In this document: positions 35,376 through 44,566 of the stretch, one piece after another | How positions within the stretch are numbered: the first letter of the stretch is position 1 | How the letters are laid out: each line of letters starts with the position of its first letter | DNA from: JAGOFO01 sp964522105 | Lineage (GTDB): Bacteria > Myxococcota_A > UBA9042 > DTJE01 | Reading direction: 5' to 3' | Length of the DNA: 64,000 bases | Assembly: GCA_964522105.1 (NCBI GenBank) | Contig: CAZFVA010000006.1 | Span: 62,001-126,000, forward strand | Notes under the pieces: model-generated | What the model was told of the DNA's origin: nothing | Databases searched by the model: none | The model's input: the letters and a program-made list of their open reading frames with translations, nothing else | Translations under genes and position numbers: made by a program

Positions 35376-35828
35376 ATGGTTGCTGAACTGCTGCCTGTTT
35401 CGATTGGTATTGGAATCGTGACGGGACTTCTGTTTTCCGAGGCGTTCGGTGTCGCGACGGGCGGCATCGTCGTGCCGGGTTATCTGGCACTTTTCATCGA
35501 TCAGCCGTTGACGATTGCGGTTACGGTCGGGGCGGGTTTCCTGACGTTTGCCGTGGTGCGCGGGCTGTCAGTCTATCTGATTATTTTCGGGCGCAGGCGC
35601 ACGGCGGTGATGATCCTGTTTGGCTATCTTGCCGGTATGCTTGTCAGTCAATATACCAGCCAGCAGAGCAGCGGATTCGAAGTCATCGGGTACATTATCC
35701 CTGGTCTGATCGCCCTGTGGATGGATCGGCAGGGAATCGTTCAGACGCTTTCTTCCCTGACTATTGTTACCGTCATTGTCAGGCTGGTCCTGGTCGTCAC
35801 CGGCTTTTCGGAAGGGTGGACGCGATGA
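35376..35828 (+). CDS. pgsC: Poly-gamma-glutamate biosynthesis protein PgsC/CapC
   Basis: This 150-residue protein has several membrane helices, the PgsC pattern SEAFGVATGGIVVPGYLAL, and a second conserved stretch GRRRTAVMILFGY. PgsC is an integral-membrane partner of PgsB, needed for polymer synthesis. I chose ATG 35376 because GGGGAG lies 9 nt upstream. A GTG at 35367 would instead overlap the pgsB stop. Its stop overlaps the start of pgsW by 4 bp. Confidence 0.92.
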   Translation: MVAELLPVSIGIGIVTGLLFSEAFGVATGGIVVPGYLALFIDQPLTIAVTVGAGFLTFAVVRGLSVYLIIFGRRRTAVMILFGYLAGMLVSQYTSQQSSGFEVIGYIIPGLIALWMDRQGIVQTLSSLTIVTVIVRLVLVVTGFSEGWTR

Positions 35829-36979
35829 AAAAACTCTACTGGAGACCGCGGCGAATTTCAAAATCTGTAATGGTTGTGGTCGCGGTCATTGCGGTCGCCG
35901 GGCTGCTGCTTGTCGAAAACGTCCGGGTACAGGAAAAGCAGCGTTACTACCAGTTGAAGGTCAGTGCGGCAAAGCTGGCTTCAACGGCATCTGAAGCTAT
36001 CAAGGCGGAGAGGCTGCGACTGGCCCATCCCATAAACTATGAATTTGACCCGGCCGGGACCGGGTTGATCGGCGAGGCAGTTACTCCGGTTACGACCAAT
36101 CCCGGTTATCTGATATCCAAGCGAAGCTCGGTAAACCCGAATTTCGCGGCGGTCATCGTACATCTGCTGAAAAGGGCAGGTCTGGAAAAAGGCGACATTG
36201 TAGCGGTCGGGGTCTCGGGATCCTTTCCAGGGATGAATATCAGTGTCTTTTCGGCCATTTCCGTGCTGGGCCTGAAACCGATCATCATATCCAGCGTCGG
36301 TTCTTCCCAGTGGGGCGCCAATTTCCCGGATTTCATGTGGCCCGACATGGAAAAGCTGCTGAACGATCAGAAGATATTCCCGTATCGTTCCGAGGCCGTG
36401 ACACGCGGCGGTATCGACGATACGGCGCTTGGACTTAACCCGGAAGCCATCGCGTTGATAGACGCCTCGATTGCCCGAAGCGGACGTCCGGGTCTTGCCG
36501 TTGAAAATTATGCAGACAGCGTTGAAAAACGTATGAAGGTTTACGAGAAGTTTGCTGCCGGCAAGCCGATCGCGGCATACATAAATATTGGTGGCGGTAC
36601 TGTCTCGGTTGGAACTTCGGTTGGAAAGAAGATGTTTTCGGCCGGCTTGAATACAGCCGTCCCCGGTGGAAAGAATCCTTCGGTCGATTCCATGTTGATG
36701 CGGTTCGCGTCCGATGGGATACCGGTTATTCATCTGACTAAATTCAGCGGGCTTGCCAGAAAATGGGATCTGCCGGTCGGCCCCCGTACACCTCAGAAGG
36801 CTGGCGAAGGTCCCGCTTTTATAGTAGAAGGTTATAATAGAATTATGGCTGCTGTCGTTCTGGCCTTCATCGTTCTGTTGATGATCGCCTTTGTCCGCAT
36901 GGACTGGGGCTACAGGATATTCAGCACGGCCAGAAAAGACGCTGCCCGCAGCACAGCAACGCCCGAACGCATGGTCTGA
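35825..36979 (+). CDS. pgsW: Poly-gamma-glutamate system protein PgsW
   Basis: The 384-residue protein has an N-terminal anchor helix and a C-terminal helix. Between them is the extracytoplasmic domain typical of the poly-gamma-glutamate system protein family: IVAVGVSGSFPGMNI, SSVGSSQWGANFPDF and YINIGGGTVSVG. Members occur next to PgsB and PgsC in Gram-negative and spirochaete-like loci and probably replace the PgsA function, though the mechanism is unknown. It starts within the pgsC stop (ATGA overlap), consistent with coupled translation. No PgsA/CapA homologue is visible in this window. Confidence 0.87.
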   Translation: MKKLYWRPRRISKSVMVVVAVIAVAGLLLVENVRVQEKQRYYQLKVSAAKLASTASEAIKAERLRLAHPINYEFDPAGTGLIGEAVTPVTTNPGYLISKRSSVNPNFAAVIVHLLKRAGLEKGDIVAVGVSGSFPGMNISVFSAISVLGLKPIIISSVGSSQWGANFPDFMWPDMEKLLNDQKIFPYRSEAVTRGGIDDTALGLNPEAIALIDASIARSGRPGLAVENYADSVEKRMKVYEKFAAGKPIAAYINIGGGTVSVGTSVGKKMFSAGLNTAVPGGKNPSVDSMLMRFASDGIPVIHLTKFSGLARKWDLPVGPRTPQKAGEGPAFIVEGYNRIMAAVVLAFIVLLMIAFVRMDWGYRIFSTARKDAARSTATPERMV

Positions 36980-36998
36980 CTTGTTGATGGGGTCAATT

Positions 36999-38561
36999 AT
37001 GAAAGTCTATGAAGGTTCAATCCTTACCTGCGACGCCAGTGATTCTGTGTGCCGTTACCTGGTTGAAGATGGCGGGAAAATCCTGTGGACGGGAAATCAA
37101 CTGCCCGCGCAGTATGAAAATTCAAGCAGGGTAAATCTTGATGGTGGTGCGCTTGTCCCTTCGTTTGCGGACAGTCATATACATTTTGCGTCGTTTGCGC
37201 TGTTTCATTCGGGACTTGATGTCAGGTCGGCGCGCAGTATCGCTGAGCTGCAGGCCAGGCTGAAGGCATTCGCCGCAACGTGCAAATCGGCCATCGTTGT
37301 CGGGTTCGGGGCTTCAGTGCACTGTGTGGCTGAAAGACGCATGATTTCCAGGCAGGAAATCGATGAAGTATGCTCGGATCGTCCTGTCTTCATTGTTAAA
37401 TATGACGGTCATGCGTGCCTTGTAAATTCGAAGATGATCGCGCAGCTTCCACCGCACATCGCGTCGTTGCGCGGCTATCACGCAGATTCCGGTGAAATGA
37501 ATCAGGAAGCCTATTTCGCCTGCACCGATTTCGTCACGTCGTCCATTCCGCCGCTGGAAGTCGTCCGCAACATGATTACGGCAGCTTCTGAAATCGTCCG
37601 GCTTGGAACCGGGAAAATAGATGTTGTGTCAGGGGTCGGCTTTCCGCGCGACCTTGACGTAGATCTTGAACGCTGGTTTGCAAGGGGTACCGATTCCGGC
37701 CTTCAGATGAGAATCTTCTTTCAGACGATGGACATACGGAAGGTCAGGCGCCGCAGACTGCCCAGAATTGGCGGGTGTTTTGCCACCGCCCTTGACGGTT
37801 GCTTCGGCAGTATGGATGCGGCGATGCTGCGTCCATACGAAGGTACTGATAACACTGGCGTTCTGTTTTATGATGACCGGACTGTCAAGGACTTCTGCAT
37901 CAACGCCAACCGTGCCGGGCTTCAGATTGAACTGCACGCAATCGGTGATGCGGCATTTCGTCAGGCCGTAAACGCCATCGAGGCCGCGCTTCGCGATACG
38001 CCGCGACCTGACCATCGTCACGGAATAATTCATGCCTGTCTGCCAACGATTGAGGGCTTGTACAGGTGTGTCGAGCTTGGGATTCAGATTCCGCTGCAGC
38101 CCGGTTTCCAGTTGTGGGAACTGGAACCGCTTGAATACATTGAATCAATTCTGGGTGATCGCGCGGCCCGGATTTCACCGCTGCGGTTCATGGCGGACAT
38201 TGGAATTATGATGAGCGGCGGTTCAGACGCGCCGTGTACTTTGCCTGACCCGATAGCCGGAATGTACGCAGCGTGTAATCACTATGTCCCGGCGCAGTCA
38301 CTGACAGTGAGGCAGGCGTTGCGCCTGTTCACGATTAATGGTTACAGATCGACTTTTGATGACAGGGAAAGGGGCTCGCTTGAAGCTGGCAAGTACGCAG
38401 ATATGGCCGTACTTTCGGCCAGTCCTTATGACACCAGTCCGCAGGACCTGAAGACGATTGTCGTTAAAGATACGATTCTGGGCGGGCGCCCGTATGGACC
38501 GCCGGCACAGGGACCGGTCGGGGTTATTCTGAAAGGGTTGCTGTCGCGAAGGGCGATCTGA
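36999..38561 (+). CDS. Amidohydrolase family 3 protein (YtcJ-like)
   Basis: The 520-residue TIM-barrel metal hydrolase belongs to the amidohydrolase 3 group. Metal-binding elements are DSHIHFAS near the N-terminus, ELHAIGDAA in the middle and MSGGSDAPCTLPDP at the end; C-terminal LEAGKYADMAVLSASPYD is typical. It acts on amide- or imide-type substrates that cannot be named from sequence. I chose ATG 36999, 19 bp after the pgsW stop, preceded by GGGG. The closeness suggests co-transcription with pgsBCW, but a role in polymer metabolism is only a guess. Confidence 0.85.
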   Translation: MKVYEGSILTCDASDSVCRYLVEDGGKILWTGNQLPAQYENSSRVNLDGGALVPSFADSHIHFASFALFHSGLDVRSARSIAELQARLKAFAATCKSAIVVGFGASVHCVAERRMISRQEIDEVCSDRPVFIVKYDGHACLVNSKMIAQLPPHIASLRGYHADSGEMNQEAYFACTDFVTSSIPPLEVVRNMITAASEIVRLGTGKIDVVSGVGFPRDLDVDLERWFARGTDSGLQMRIFFQTMDIRKVRRRRLPRIGGCFATALDGCFGSMDAAMLRPYEGTDNTGVLFYDDRTVKDFCINANRAGLQIELHAIGDAAFRQAVNAIEAALRDTPRPDHRHGIIHACLPTIEGLYRCVELGIQIPLQPGFQLWELEPLEYIESILGDRAARISPLRFMADIGIMMSGGSDAPCTLPDPIAGMYAACNHYVPAQSLTVRQALRLFTINGYRSTFDDRERGSLEAGKYADMAVLSASPYDTSPQDLKTIVVKDTILGGRPYGPPAQGPVGVILKGLLSRRAI

Positions 38562-38592
38562 CGACGTTCAAAATCTTGTAACCAATCTTTTT

Positions 38593-39918
38593 TTAACCAG
38601 TTATTGCGTGCAGGCGTCTTCGCCACGATGCGAAACCGCGCTGGGTGTAGCGTCGCGGGTAGGTTTTGTAAAGTGCCTCGGCCAGCAGGGCGCGGACCAT
38701 TGCATCGGCAAGTCCGGGGGCCATCGTAACAGCCGACGGCGTCGCCAGCACGACCTTGATTTTTGCAGCAAGTCCGGCCAGTTTGAACTCATCCCGCATC
38801 TTCCAGAAGGCCGGCCCGTTAAGACCACCGGCTTTGAAAAAAGCCAGCATTGGTGCCCGCGGACCAAAGAAGACAAAGTTCTTGAAGACGTCCAGAAACG
38901 CGAATTCAGCGTGTTTGCGGAAAAACCTGTACGGGTAGTCCCAGAGGCCGGCCACTGAAAAATCGTTCTTCAAGATGGCCTGGTGGGCTGTCTCGGCGGC
39001 GATAATGGCTGCGCTTATAGAGCTTGTGACGCCTGACCCGTTGATCGGATTTGCCATGCAGGCGCTGTCGCCGATCAACATGAACCCCGGGCCCACAACG
39101 CCATCAAACGGGCGCCGCAAAGGAATTCTGCAGTAGTGGCCGGCCCTTACGATGGAGTCACCCACGCCACCTTCGGTCGCAACCATCTGTTCCAGAAGGA
39201 TTTTGGGGTCAGTGCACGGCTGTGACGGGTCAGATGAACCGATTGCCCCGGCAAAGATGTCGCACAGGCCGTCAGGCTCGCGGCTGATCCAGTTAGTTGC
39301 ATTACTGTCGCCCAGGCAGATGACCGATTTTCCGCCATTGGACGTGTCGCGCCTGATTTCGCGGTAGGTGATCATCATCTGGGATTCAGGAATAGTGGCG
39401 TCGAATCCCCACTTCGGGCCGAACGCGGCACGCAGTGCGCCGGCGGCACCGGTCGCATCAACAGTGATTGGCGCGCGGATTTCGGATTGTTTGCCTTTGG
39501 AATCGACGACGGTCATTCCGACGCAGTTGCCGTTGTGCAGGATCGGGCCGACGGCCTTAACGCCAAATCGTATGGTTACGCCTGCTTCAATCGCGTGTGC
39601 TATCAGTCTTGCGGCAAGCAGTTTTCTTTCAACGTTGACGATGTCATCAGGCATGAAGGTCAGAGTAGGGTACGTTGTGCCTTTGACGTTTACATTGAAC
39701 TGGAACGAGGTGCGCAGTTCAGGCGGTTCAGGCCTTGTTATACCGGCAGCGTCAAACGATGAAAGATCAACGCTGTCCCACCAGTCGTGACCGATGTCTT
39801 CCCGTCGGGACGGCTCGCAGATAATCACTTTGTGTCCAAGTGCCGCTAGACGCGCCGCAAAAACGGTTCCAGCAACACCGGCGCCGGCGACGACGGCATC
39901 AAAATTATTGTCGGACAT
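38593..39918 (-). CDS. FAD-dependent oxidoreductase (geranylgeranyl reductase-like)
   Basis: The 441-residue flavoprotein opens with the Rossmann motif VVAGAGVAGTVFAARLA, has TVDATGAAGALR in the middle, and a GFMLIGDSACMANPINGSG C-terminal FAD motif. These place it in the geranylgeranyl reductase/PHBH-like group, which saturates isoprenoids or hydroxylates aromatic substrates. It starts at ATG 39918 and diverges from the 5'-nucleotidase lipoprotein gene. Substrate unknown. Confidence 0.8.
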   Translation of the reverse strand: MSDNNFDAVVAGAGVAGTVFAARLAALGHKVIICEPSRREDIGHDWWDSVDLSSFDAAGITRPEPPELRTSFQFNVNVKGTTYPTLTFMPDDIVNVERKLLAARLIAHAIEAGVTIRFGVKAVGPILHNGNCVGMTVVDSKGKQSEIRAPITVDATGAAGALRAAFGPKWGFDATIPESQMMITYREIRRDTSNGGKSVICLGDSNATNWISREPDGLCDIFAGAIGSSDPSQPCTDPKILLEQMVATEGGVGDSIVRAGHYCRIPLRRPFDGVVGPGFMLIGDSACMANPINGSGVTSSISAAIIAAETAHQAILKNDFSVAGLWDYPYRFFRKHAEFAFLDVFKNFVFFGPRAPMLAFFKAGGLNGPAFWKMRDEFKLAGLAAKIKVVLATPSAVTMAPGLADAMVRALLAEALYKTYPRRYTQRGFASWRRRLHAITG

Positions 39919-40073
39919 AACTATGTATTCACCAGTTGAATTAAGGTTACGGGGCCACGGTAATCATAGCAGAACGTTGGTCAGGGATTAAGGTTTCCGA
40001 ATATTGTGGTAGGATCCGGTCAAACAGACTTATGTCTGCCTTGAAAACCGTTTGACGCAGGGATGGATTCAAA

Positions 40074-42062
40074 ATGAAAAAGATACTGGTTTCGCGGGTT
40101 ATTGTTTCGCTTTGTATATCAGGATTGATTGCTTTTGCTGTTGCGTGTTCGGGCAGCAGCAGCCCTGAAGACGCAATAATCGTTGATGACGTGATTGGCG
40201 ATGTCGGCGGTGACACTGCAGGCGGTGATGTGATCGATGACATCGCAGTCGACACAACGGTCCCGATTGACTGGGAAACGTACCTTCACCCGGCAGATGC
40301 CGTTACACCAGATGGCAAGAAGCGCCTGGTCATTCTGCATACCAACGACCTTCATGCACATATGAACGGCACCGGTCCGGTCATGGATTTCACGCCCGGT
40401 TCCATAAACGACGACGACACTGTTGGCGGCCTGGCCAGAATCGCCGCCATGTTTGCAAGGGAAAAGGCCAACCTTGGCGCGAACGAAGTGATGATCGGTC
40501 TGGATGCCGGTGACTTCAGTTTTGGAACGGCATTTTCGGCACTGGCGAAGGATACCGGCCTTGAATTAAAGATGATGGATCAGATGGGTTATGTTGGCGT
40601 AACCATCGGAAACCATGAGCTGGACTGGACACCTGCCGGGTTGGCTGAAGTCATAACGAACGGATTGGAAGGCTCGGATGGACTGACCGTGCTTGCGTCA
40701 AACCTGGTGTATTCCGCCGAGTCTGCTGACGACGACGCGCTTGCTGCGCTGGTCGGAACTAAAATCAAGCCGTACAAAGTTATAACGCTTGATAACGGCA
40801 TCAAGGTCGGTCTTTTCGGACTTCTTGGCACAAACGCCATCAAACTGTCCCCGCACGCAGACCCAGTCACCGTACGTCCGCTTGATGAAGCAGCCACTGA
40901 AATGGTTGATATCCTGCGAAATCAGGAAGGCGTTGACATCGTAATTGCGCTTTCACATTCTGGCGTTACGGAAGGCGCCACGACCGGCGAAGACGAAACG
41001 CTGGCGGGTGCAGTTACCGGTATTGATGTGATTATCAGTGGTCACACACACACGCTGCTGGCAGAACCGACCATTGTTGACGGGACTTACATCGTTCAGA
41101 CCGGCTGCTACGGCAAGGCTCTTGGCCGCCTGGTCATGGTTGAGAAGGACGGCGGCGGTTATCAGTTTGAATCATGGAAGACGATGCCTGTTGACGATAC
41201 TAATCCCGGCCTTCCTGAATACATGGATGAAATTGACGGCTATCAGGCCATGCTTGGGGAAACTGTTTTTCAGGGCCTCGGTGCCGGATATGCCGATGCG
41301 GTCGCGACCACCGAATTTAATCTGATGCCGGTTGAGTACTCAGAGTCTGGCCTTGGTAACCTGATTGCCGACGGCGTCAGGGCCAGCGCGGCTAAGTTTG
41401 TCGGCGAGCCCTTCGACGTGGCTTTCGAAGCGAACGGCGTCATTCGCGATGGTTTCGCGATCGGACAGACCGGCAAGATCACGATGGGTGACATCTTCCA
41501 GGTTCTTCCGCTTGGAATCGGCCCTGACGGCGATGTTGGATACCCGCTTCTGTCAATCTACCTGACCGCTGCGGAACTTAAAGCGGCCCTGGAAATCATT
41601 GTTGGTATAGCCCCGATTGTCTCGGATTCTTTCTTCCTTCAGATTAGTGGACTTAAGTTCGAGTATAAGCCGGGCAATGATACTTTCTATATGGTTACAA
41701 AGGTTTACATGGCCGATGGAAACGGCGGCTACGAAACAACCCCGCTTGATACGACTTCTGCCAACACGAAACTGTACCGGGTCGCGACGAACCTCTACAT
41801 CGGTCAGATGCTTGGCGTTATCAAGGAAATGCTTGGTGGCATGGTTTCGCTTGAACCTAAGAACGCCGAAGGCGTGATCTATGACAACATCGAGGACGCC
41901 ATAATCGACATTGATCCTGACACAGCAGGTATTCAGGAATTGAAGCTGTGGCGCGCAATGTATGACTTCATGGCGAATCTGCCCGAGCCGACCGAGGGCG
42001 CACTGGCTGCGGTACCTGCCGTTTACGCCACCGACATGAAGCGTCAGAAGGCGGTTCAGTAG
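40074..42062 (+). CDS. 5'-nucleotidase (UshA-like) lipoprotein with acidic tether
   Basis: The 662-residue lipoprotein has lipobox FAVAC (Cys25) and a short Asp/Val/Gly-rich tether. A metallophosphoesterase domain follows with HTNDLHAHM, GLDAGDF, IGNHELDW, ALSHSG and SGHTHTLL, and then a 5'-nucleotidase C-terminal substrate-binding domain (ANGVIRDGFAIGQTG). The family removes phosphate from extracellular nucleotides or UDP-sugars so nucleosides and phosphate can be taken up. It starts with ATG 40074. It diverges from the flavoprotein gene; a 5-bp hairpin (CAGAC-TTAT-GTCTG) lies in its leader. Confidence 0.9.
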   Translation: MKKILVSRVIVSLCISGLIAFAVACSGSSSPEDAIIVDDVIGDVGGDTAGGDVIDDIAVDTTVPIDWETYLHPADAVTPDGKKRLVILHTNDLHAHMNGTGPVMDFTPGSINDDDTVGGLARIAAMFAREKANLGANEVMIGLDAGDFSFGTAFSALAKDTGLELKMMDQMGYVGVTIGNHELDWTPAGLAEVITNGLEGSDGLTVLASNLVYSAESADDDALAALVGTKIKPYKVITLDNGIKVGLFGLLGTNAIKLSPHADPVTVRPLDEAATEMVDILRNQEGVDIVIALSHSGVTEGATTGEDETLAGAVTGIDVIISGHTHTLLAEPTIVDGTYIVQTGCYGKALGRLVMVEKDGGGYQFESWKTMPVDDTNPGLPEYMDEIDGYQAMLGETVFQGLGAGYADAVATTEFNLMPVEYSESGLGNLIADGVRASAAKFVGEPFDVAFEANGVIRDGFAIGQTGKITMGDIFQVLPLGIGPDGDVGYPLLSIYLTAAELKAALEIIVGIAPIVSDSFFLQISGLKFEYKPGNDTFYMVTKVYMADGNGGYETTPLDTTSANTKLYRVATNLYIGQMLGVIKEMLGGMVSLEPKNAEGVIYDNIEDAIIDIDPDTAGIQELKLWRAMYDFMANLPEPTEGALAAVPAVYATDMKRQKAVQ

Positions 42063-42146
42063 AACGGCATTGTCCGGTGACACCCGCAATTCTTTCCGAT
42101 TCCTGCCAGTAGTTATCAGCTCGGCCCTTGTGATAATCTTGCCGTG

Positions 42147-44372
42147 ATGGAAGCACTTGCATTCAAGACTCAGGCAATCGTTTTTTCCGTTTTGTTGAAC
42201 GGTATGCTTTACCTTGCGGCGGCCAGGGTCGCGGCAAGCGTTGATTCCAGGCGGGACAGGCTTTCTGCGACTGATCGCTTTCTGATAATGATGGCGCTGG
42301 CGGCTGTCGGCGTGCTGGCGATCATTCTGCCGCTTGCCTTGTCGGGCGTTCTGACCAGATGGGCCGTGTTCGGAGCAACCGCCTTGCTTGCGGGGCTGTC
42401 GCTTACGCTGACCCGTCAAATTCAGCAACGCCCGTTCATGGGAAGTCTGGTTTCAGCGGTGGCAGGGGCATTACGATCTGACAGGTTGTTTGTAGTCGCG
42501 TTCGTGCCCGGTGCGGCAGCGATCGTGCTGCTGCTGTCATGGGCAGCGGTCAGGCCTTCATTCGGTTTCGATCCGCTGAACTATCACCTTCCACTTGTCG
42601 CTGAAATTTTCAGGTCCGGTTCACTTGTCCCGGTCCACTTTCCGCCATATTTCGAGGCCTTTCCTTACTTTACAATGAACGGGGATCTGTTCAGCCTGTG
42701 GGCAATGCTTTCAAGCGGCGACGCGTCCCTGCTTGCTCTGGCCAACCTGCCGTTGTACGTCGTCCTTGGTGTCTCAATTTACAGTTTTGCCCGGGAATAC
42801 CTGCCTTCCAGGGCGGCGACTGCGCTGACTTCCGCGTTGCTGACGGTCCCGGCATTTTTTGTGCTGCTTACGGATGCTTACGTGGAAATCCCGCTCTGGG
42901 CGTTTCTGTTCGCGTCGTTGCGACTGGTGGTCCTTTCAGGAAGGCTTCGACACCATAGCGGTCTGTTTGTTGTGGCGTCGTTTCTTTGCGGGGCGATGAT
43001 TGGGACCAAGTTGACCGGGATTCCAATGGCGGTGGTTGTGGTGGCTGTCTGGCTTTTCTGCACGCCGAAGATGGGGCGGGCTGGCAGGTCAGGGGTTGGT
43101 GATGCAGCAGTTCGGCGAGGATGGGCTGACGGCGCCGGTCGGCTTATGGTTTTCGCAGTCGGTGCGGCACTTTTTGGCAGCGCGTTCTACATTCGAAATT
43201 TTCAGGCTGTCGGGTCACCGGTATATCCTTTCCCATTGAATATCGGTGGGTTTGAACTGTTCGCCGGTGATGCTGAACATGCTGCGCGTGTCGCCGGGAC
43301 AACGATTCGACGTTTCCTGGCACCGCTCGTGTTTTCCGGTGAGCTTTTCAAGGCCATGGTCGGCACAAAAACGCCCCCGAATTCGTCGTGGGGTCTCGGG
43401 ATTACCGGCCCGCTGATGATGGTGGCGGCATTTTCAAGCTTCCTGCTGATATTCAGGGCTGCAATCGCCAGGGCAAAGAATGTCGCGATGTCGGCGGAAG
43501 TGCGCGGCCCCGAGGCCTGGACCGGGCTGATTTTCCTGTGTGCCTCGGCGTTGTCAGTCGCTGTCTATATCAATCTGCCATGGTGCGCACCGTATCTGTA
43601 TGGAAATGTGAGGTTCGTTTACCCGGCGGTGCCATTTGCAGCGCTGGCGCTGATAAGCCTGCCCGGTGTGGCGCGGTTGTCGTCGGGTGTGTTTGTTGCT
43701 GTTTGCGTTGGAATCCAGCTTGTGTCGTTCTTTATGGCCTCGATTCCGTTGACTGTGGCGGGGTTGGTGACTGTGGCTGTTGTCGCCGGGTTGACGATCG
43801 GCCTTGCCTTCTTTGCCGCACGACCTGACACCGTGCGTATCATCAGGTTTGCACCCGCAATCCTGGCCGTTCTGGTCGTGACTGCTACGATCAGTTTAAG
43901 GGAAGTACCTGTTCAGGCTTACAAAAATCCCGGTTTTGAATCAGGGCCCGGTTTATGGGCATCTGATCGCGCCGACTGCCTGAAAGCCCTCGATAAGACA
44001 TTGCCATCCGGGCGATTCCTGCTGACCATGGCAAGGGCGGCCCCGCATGCATGGTTTATTTTTCCGCTTCTTGGCGACCGCCTGCAGCGCGAACCGGTCT
44101 ATGCAGACATCAGCAGGGAAGGGCGTGCAGGCAATTTGAAATCGGCCGATTACATTCCGGGATATCCAGGTGCTGATCGGGATTTCTGGTTGTCAAATGT
44201 TCAAAATTCCGGAGCAAAGGTTCTGGTAATTATGAACGACCAGGAAGACGTTGAGGTTGGGCGAAGCCCGGTGGAGTTTGAATGGGTCAGGTCCATGCCT
44301 GATCAGTTCAGACAGGTCCATAAAGGCCGTTTTTGTTCTGTTTATTCTGTGTCTTCCAGGGGCGACCGTTGA
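42147..44372 (+). CDS. Polytopic GT-C-like membrane protein
   Basis: The protein has 741 residues and about a dozen membrane helices. After the second or third helix comes an acidic-aromatic loop, FGFDPLNYHLPLVAEIFR, in the position where GT39/GT-C glycosyltransferases carry their catalytic Asp. A soluble C-terminal region contains LDKTLPSGRFLLTM. It probably transfers a sugar from a lipid-linked donor on the outer face of the inner membrane, but this is inference. ATG 42147 is adjacent to an alternative GTG at 42144. It lies 84 bp downstream of the nucleotidase gene. Confidence 0.6.
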   Translation: MEALAFKTQAIVFSVLLNGMLYLAAARVAASVDSRRDRLSATDRFLIMMALAAVGVLAIILPLALSGVLTRWAVFGATALLAGLSLTLTRQIQQRPFMGSLVSAVAGALRSDRLFVVAFVPGAAAIVLLLSWAAVRPSFGFDPLNYHLPLVAEIFRSGSLVPVHFPPYFEAFPYFTMNGDLFSLWAMLSSGDASLLALANLPLYVVLGVSIYSFAREYLPSRAATALTSALLTVPAFFVLLTDAYVEIPLWAFLFASLRLVVLSGRLRHHSGLFVVASFLCGAMIGTKLTGIPMAVVVVAVWLFCTPKMGRAGRSGVGDAAVRRGWADGAGRLMVFAVGAALFGSAFYIRNFQAVGSPVYPFPLNIGGFELFAGDAEHAARVAGTTIRRFLAPLVFSGELFKAMVGTKTPPNSSWGLGITGPLMMVAAFSSFLLIFRAAIARAKNVAMSAEVRGPEAWTGLIFLCASALSVAVYINLPWCAPYLYGNVRFVYPAVPFAALALISLPGVARLSSGVFVAVCVGIQLVSFFMASIPLTVAGLVTVAVVAGLTIGLAFFAARPDTVRIIRFAPAILAVLVVTATISLREVPVQAYKNPGFESGPGLWASDRADCLKALDKTLPSGRFLLTMARAAPHAWFIFPLLGDRLQREPVYADISREGRAGNLKSADYIPGYPGADRDFWLSNVQNSGAKVLVIMNDQEDVEVGRSPVEFEWVRSMPDQFRQVHKGRFCSVYSVSSRGDR

Positions 44373-44436
44373 TTCATTCCCGTTGGTGAATCCGCCTGAT
44401 GTGCCCGGCCTTCACCTTGCGCGCGTGTGCGTAGCT

Positions 44437-44466
44437 TTGCAGAATTGACCATGACAGTAGTACAAT
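44437..44466 (+). promoter_or_regulatory. Sigma-70 promoter of the cysteine-repeat/ZIP operon
   Basis: TTGCAG and TACAAT are separated by 18 nt. The leader to the ATG at 44567 is about 95 nt and T-rich. Confidence 0.5.
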
Positions 44467-44566
44467 GCTGACAATTGTTGTTTTTGTTCATTGTTTTTTC
44501 AATTCTATGTGCAACCTGCAGTGCCGAAGGCCGGGGTGCACGATTTAAGTTTTTCCGGGGGTACAA

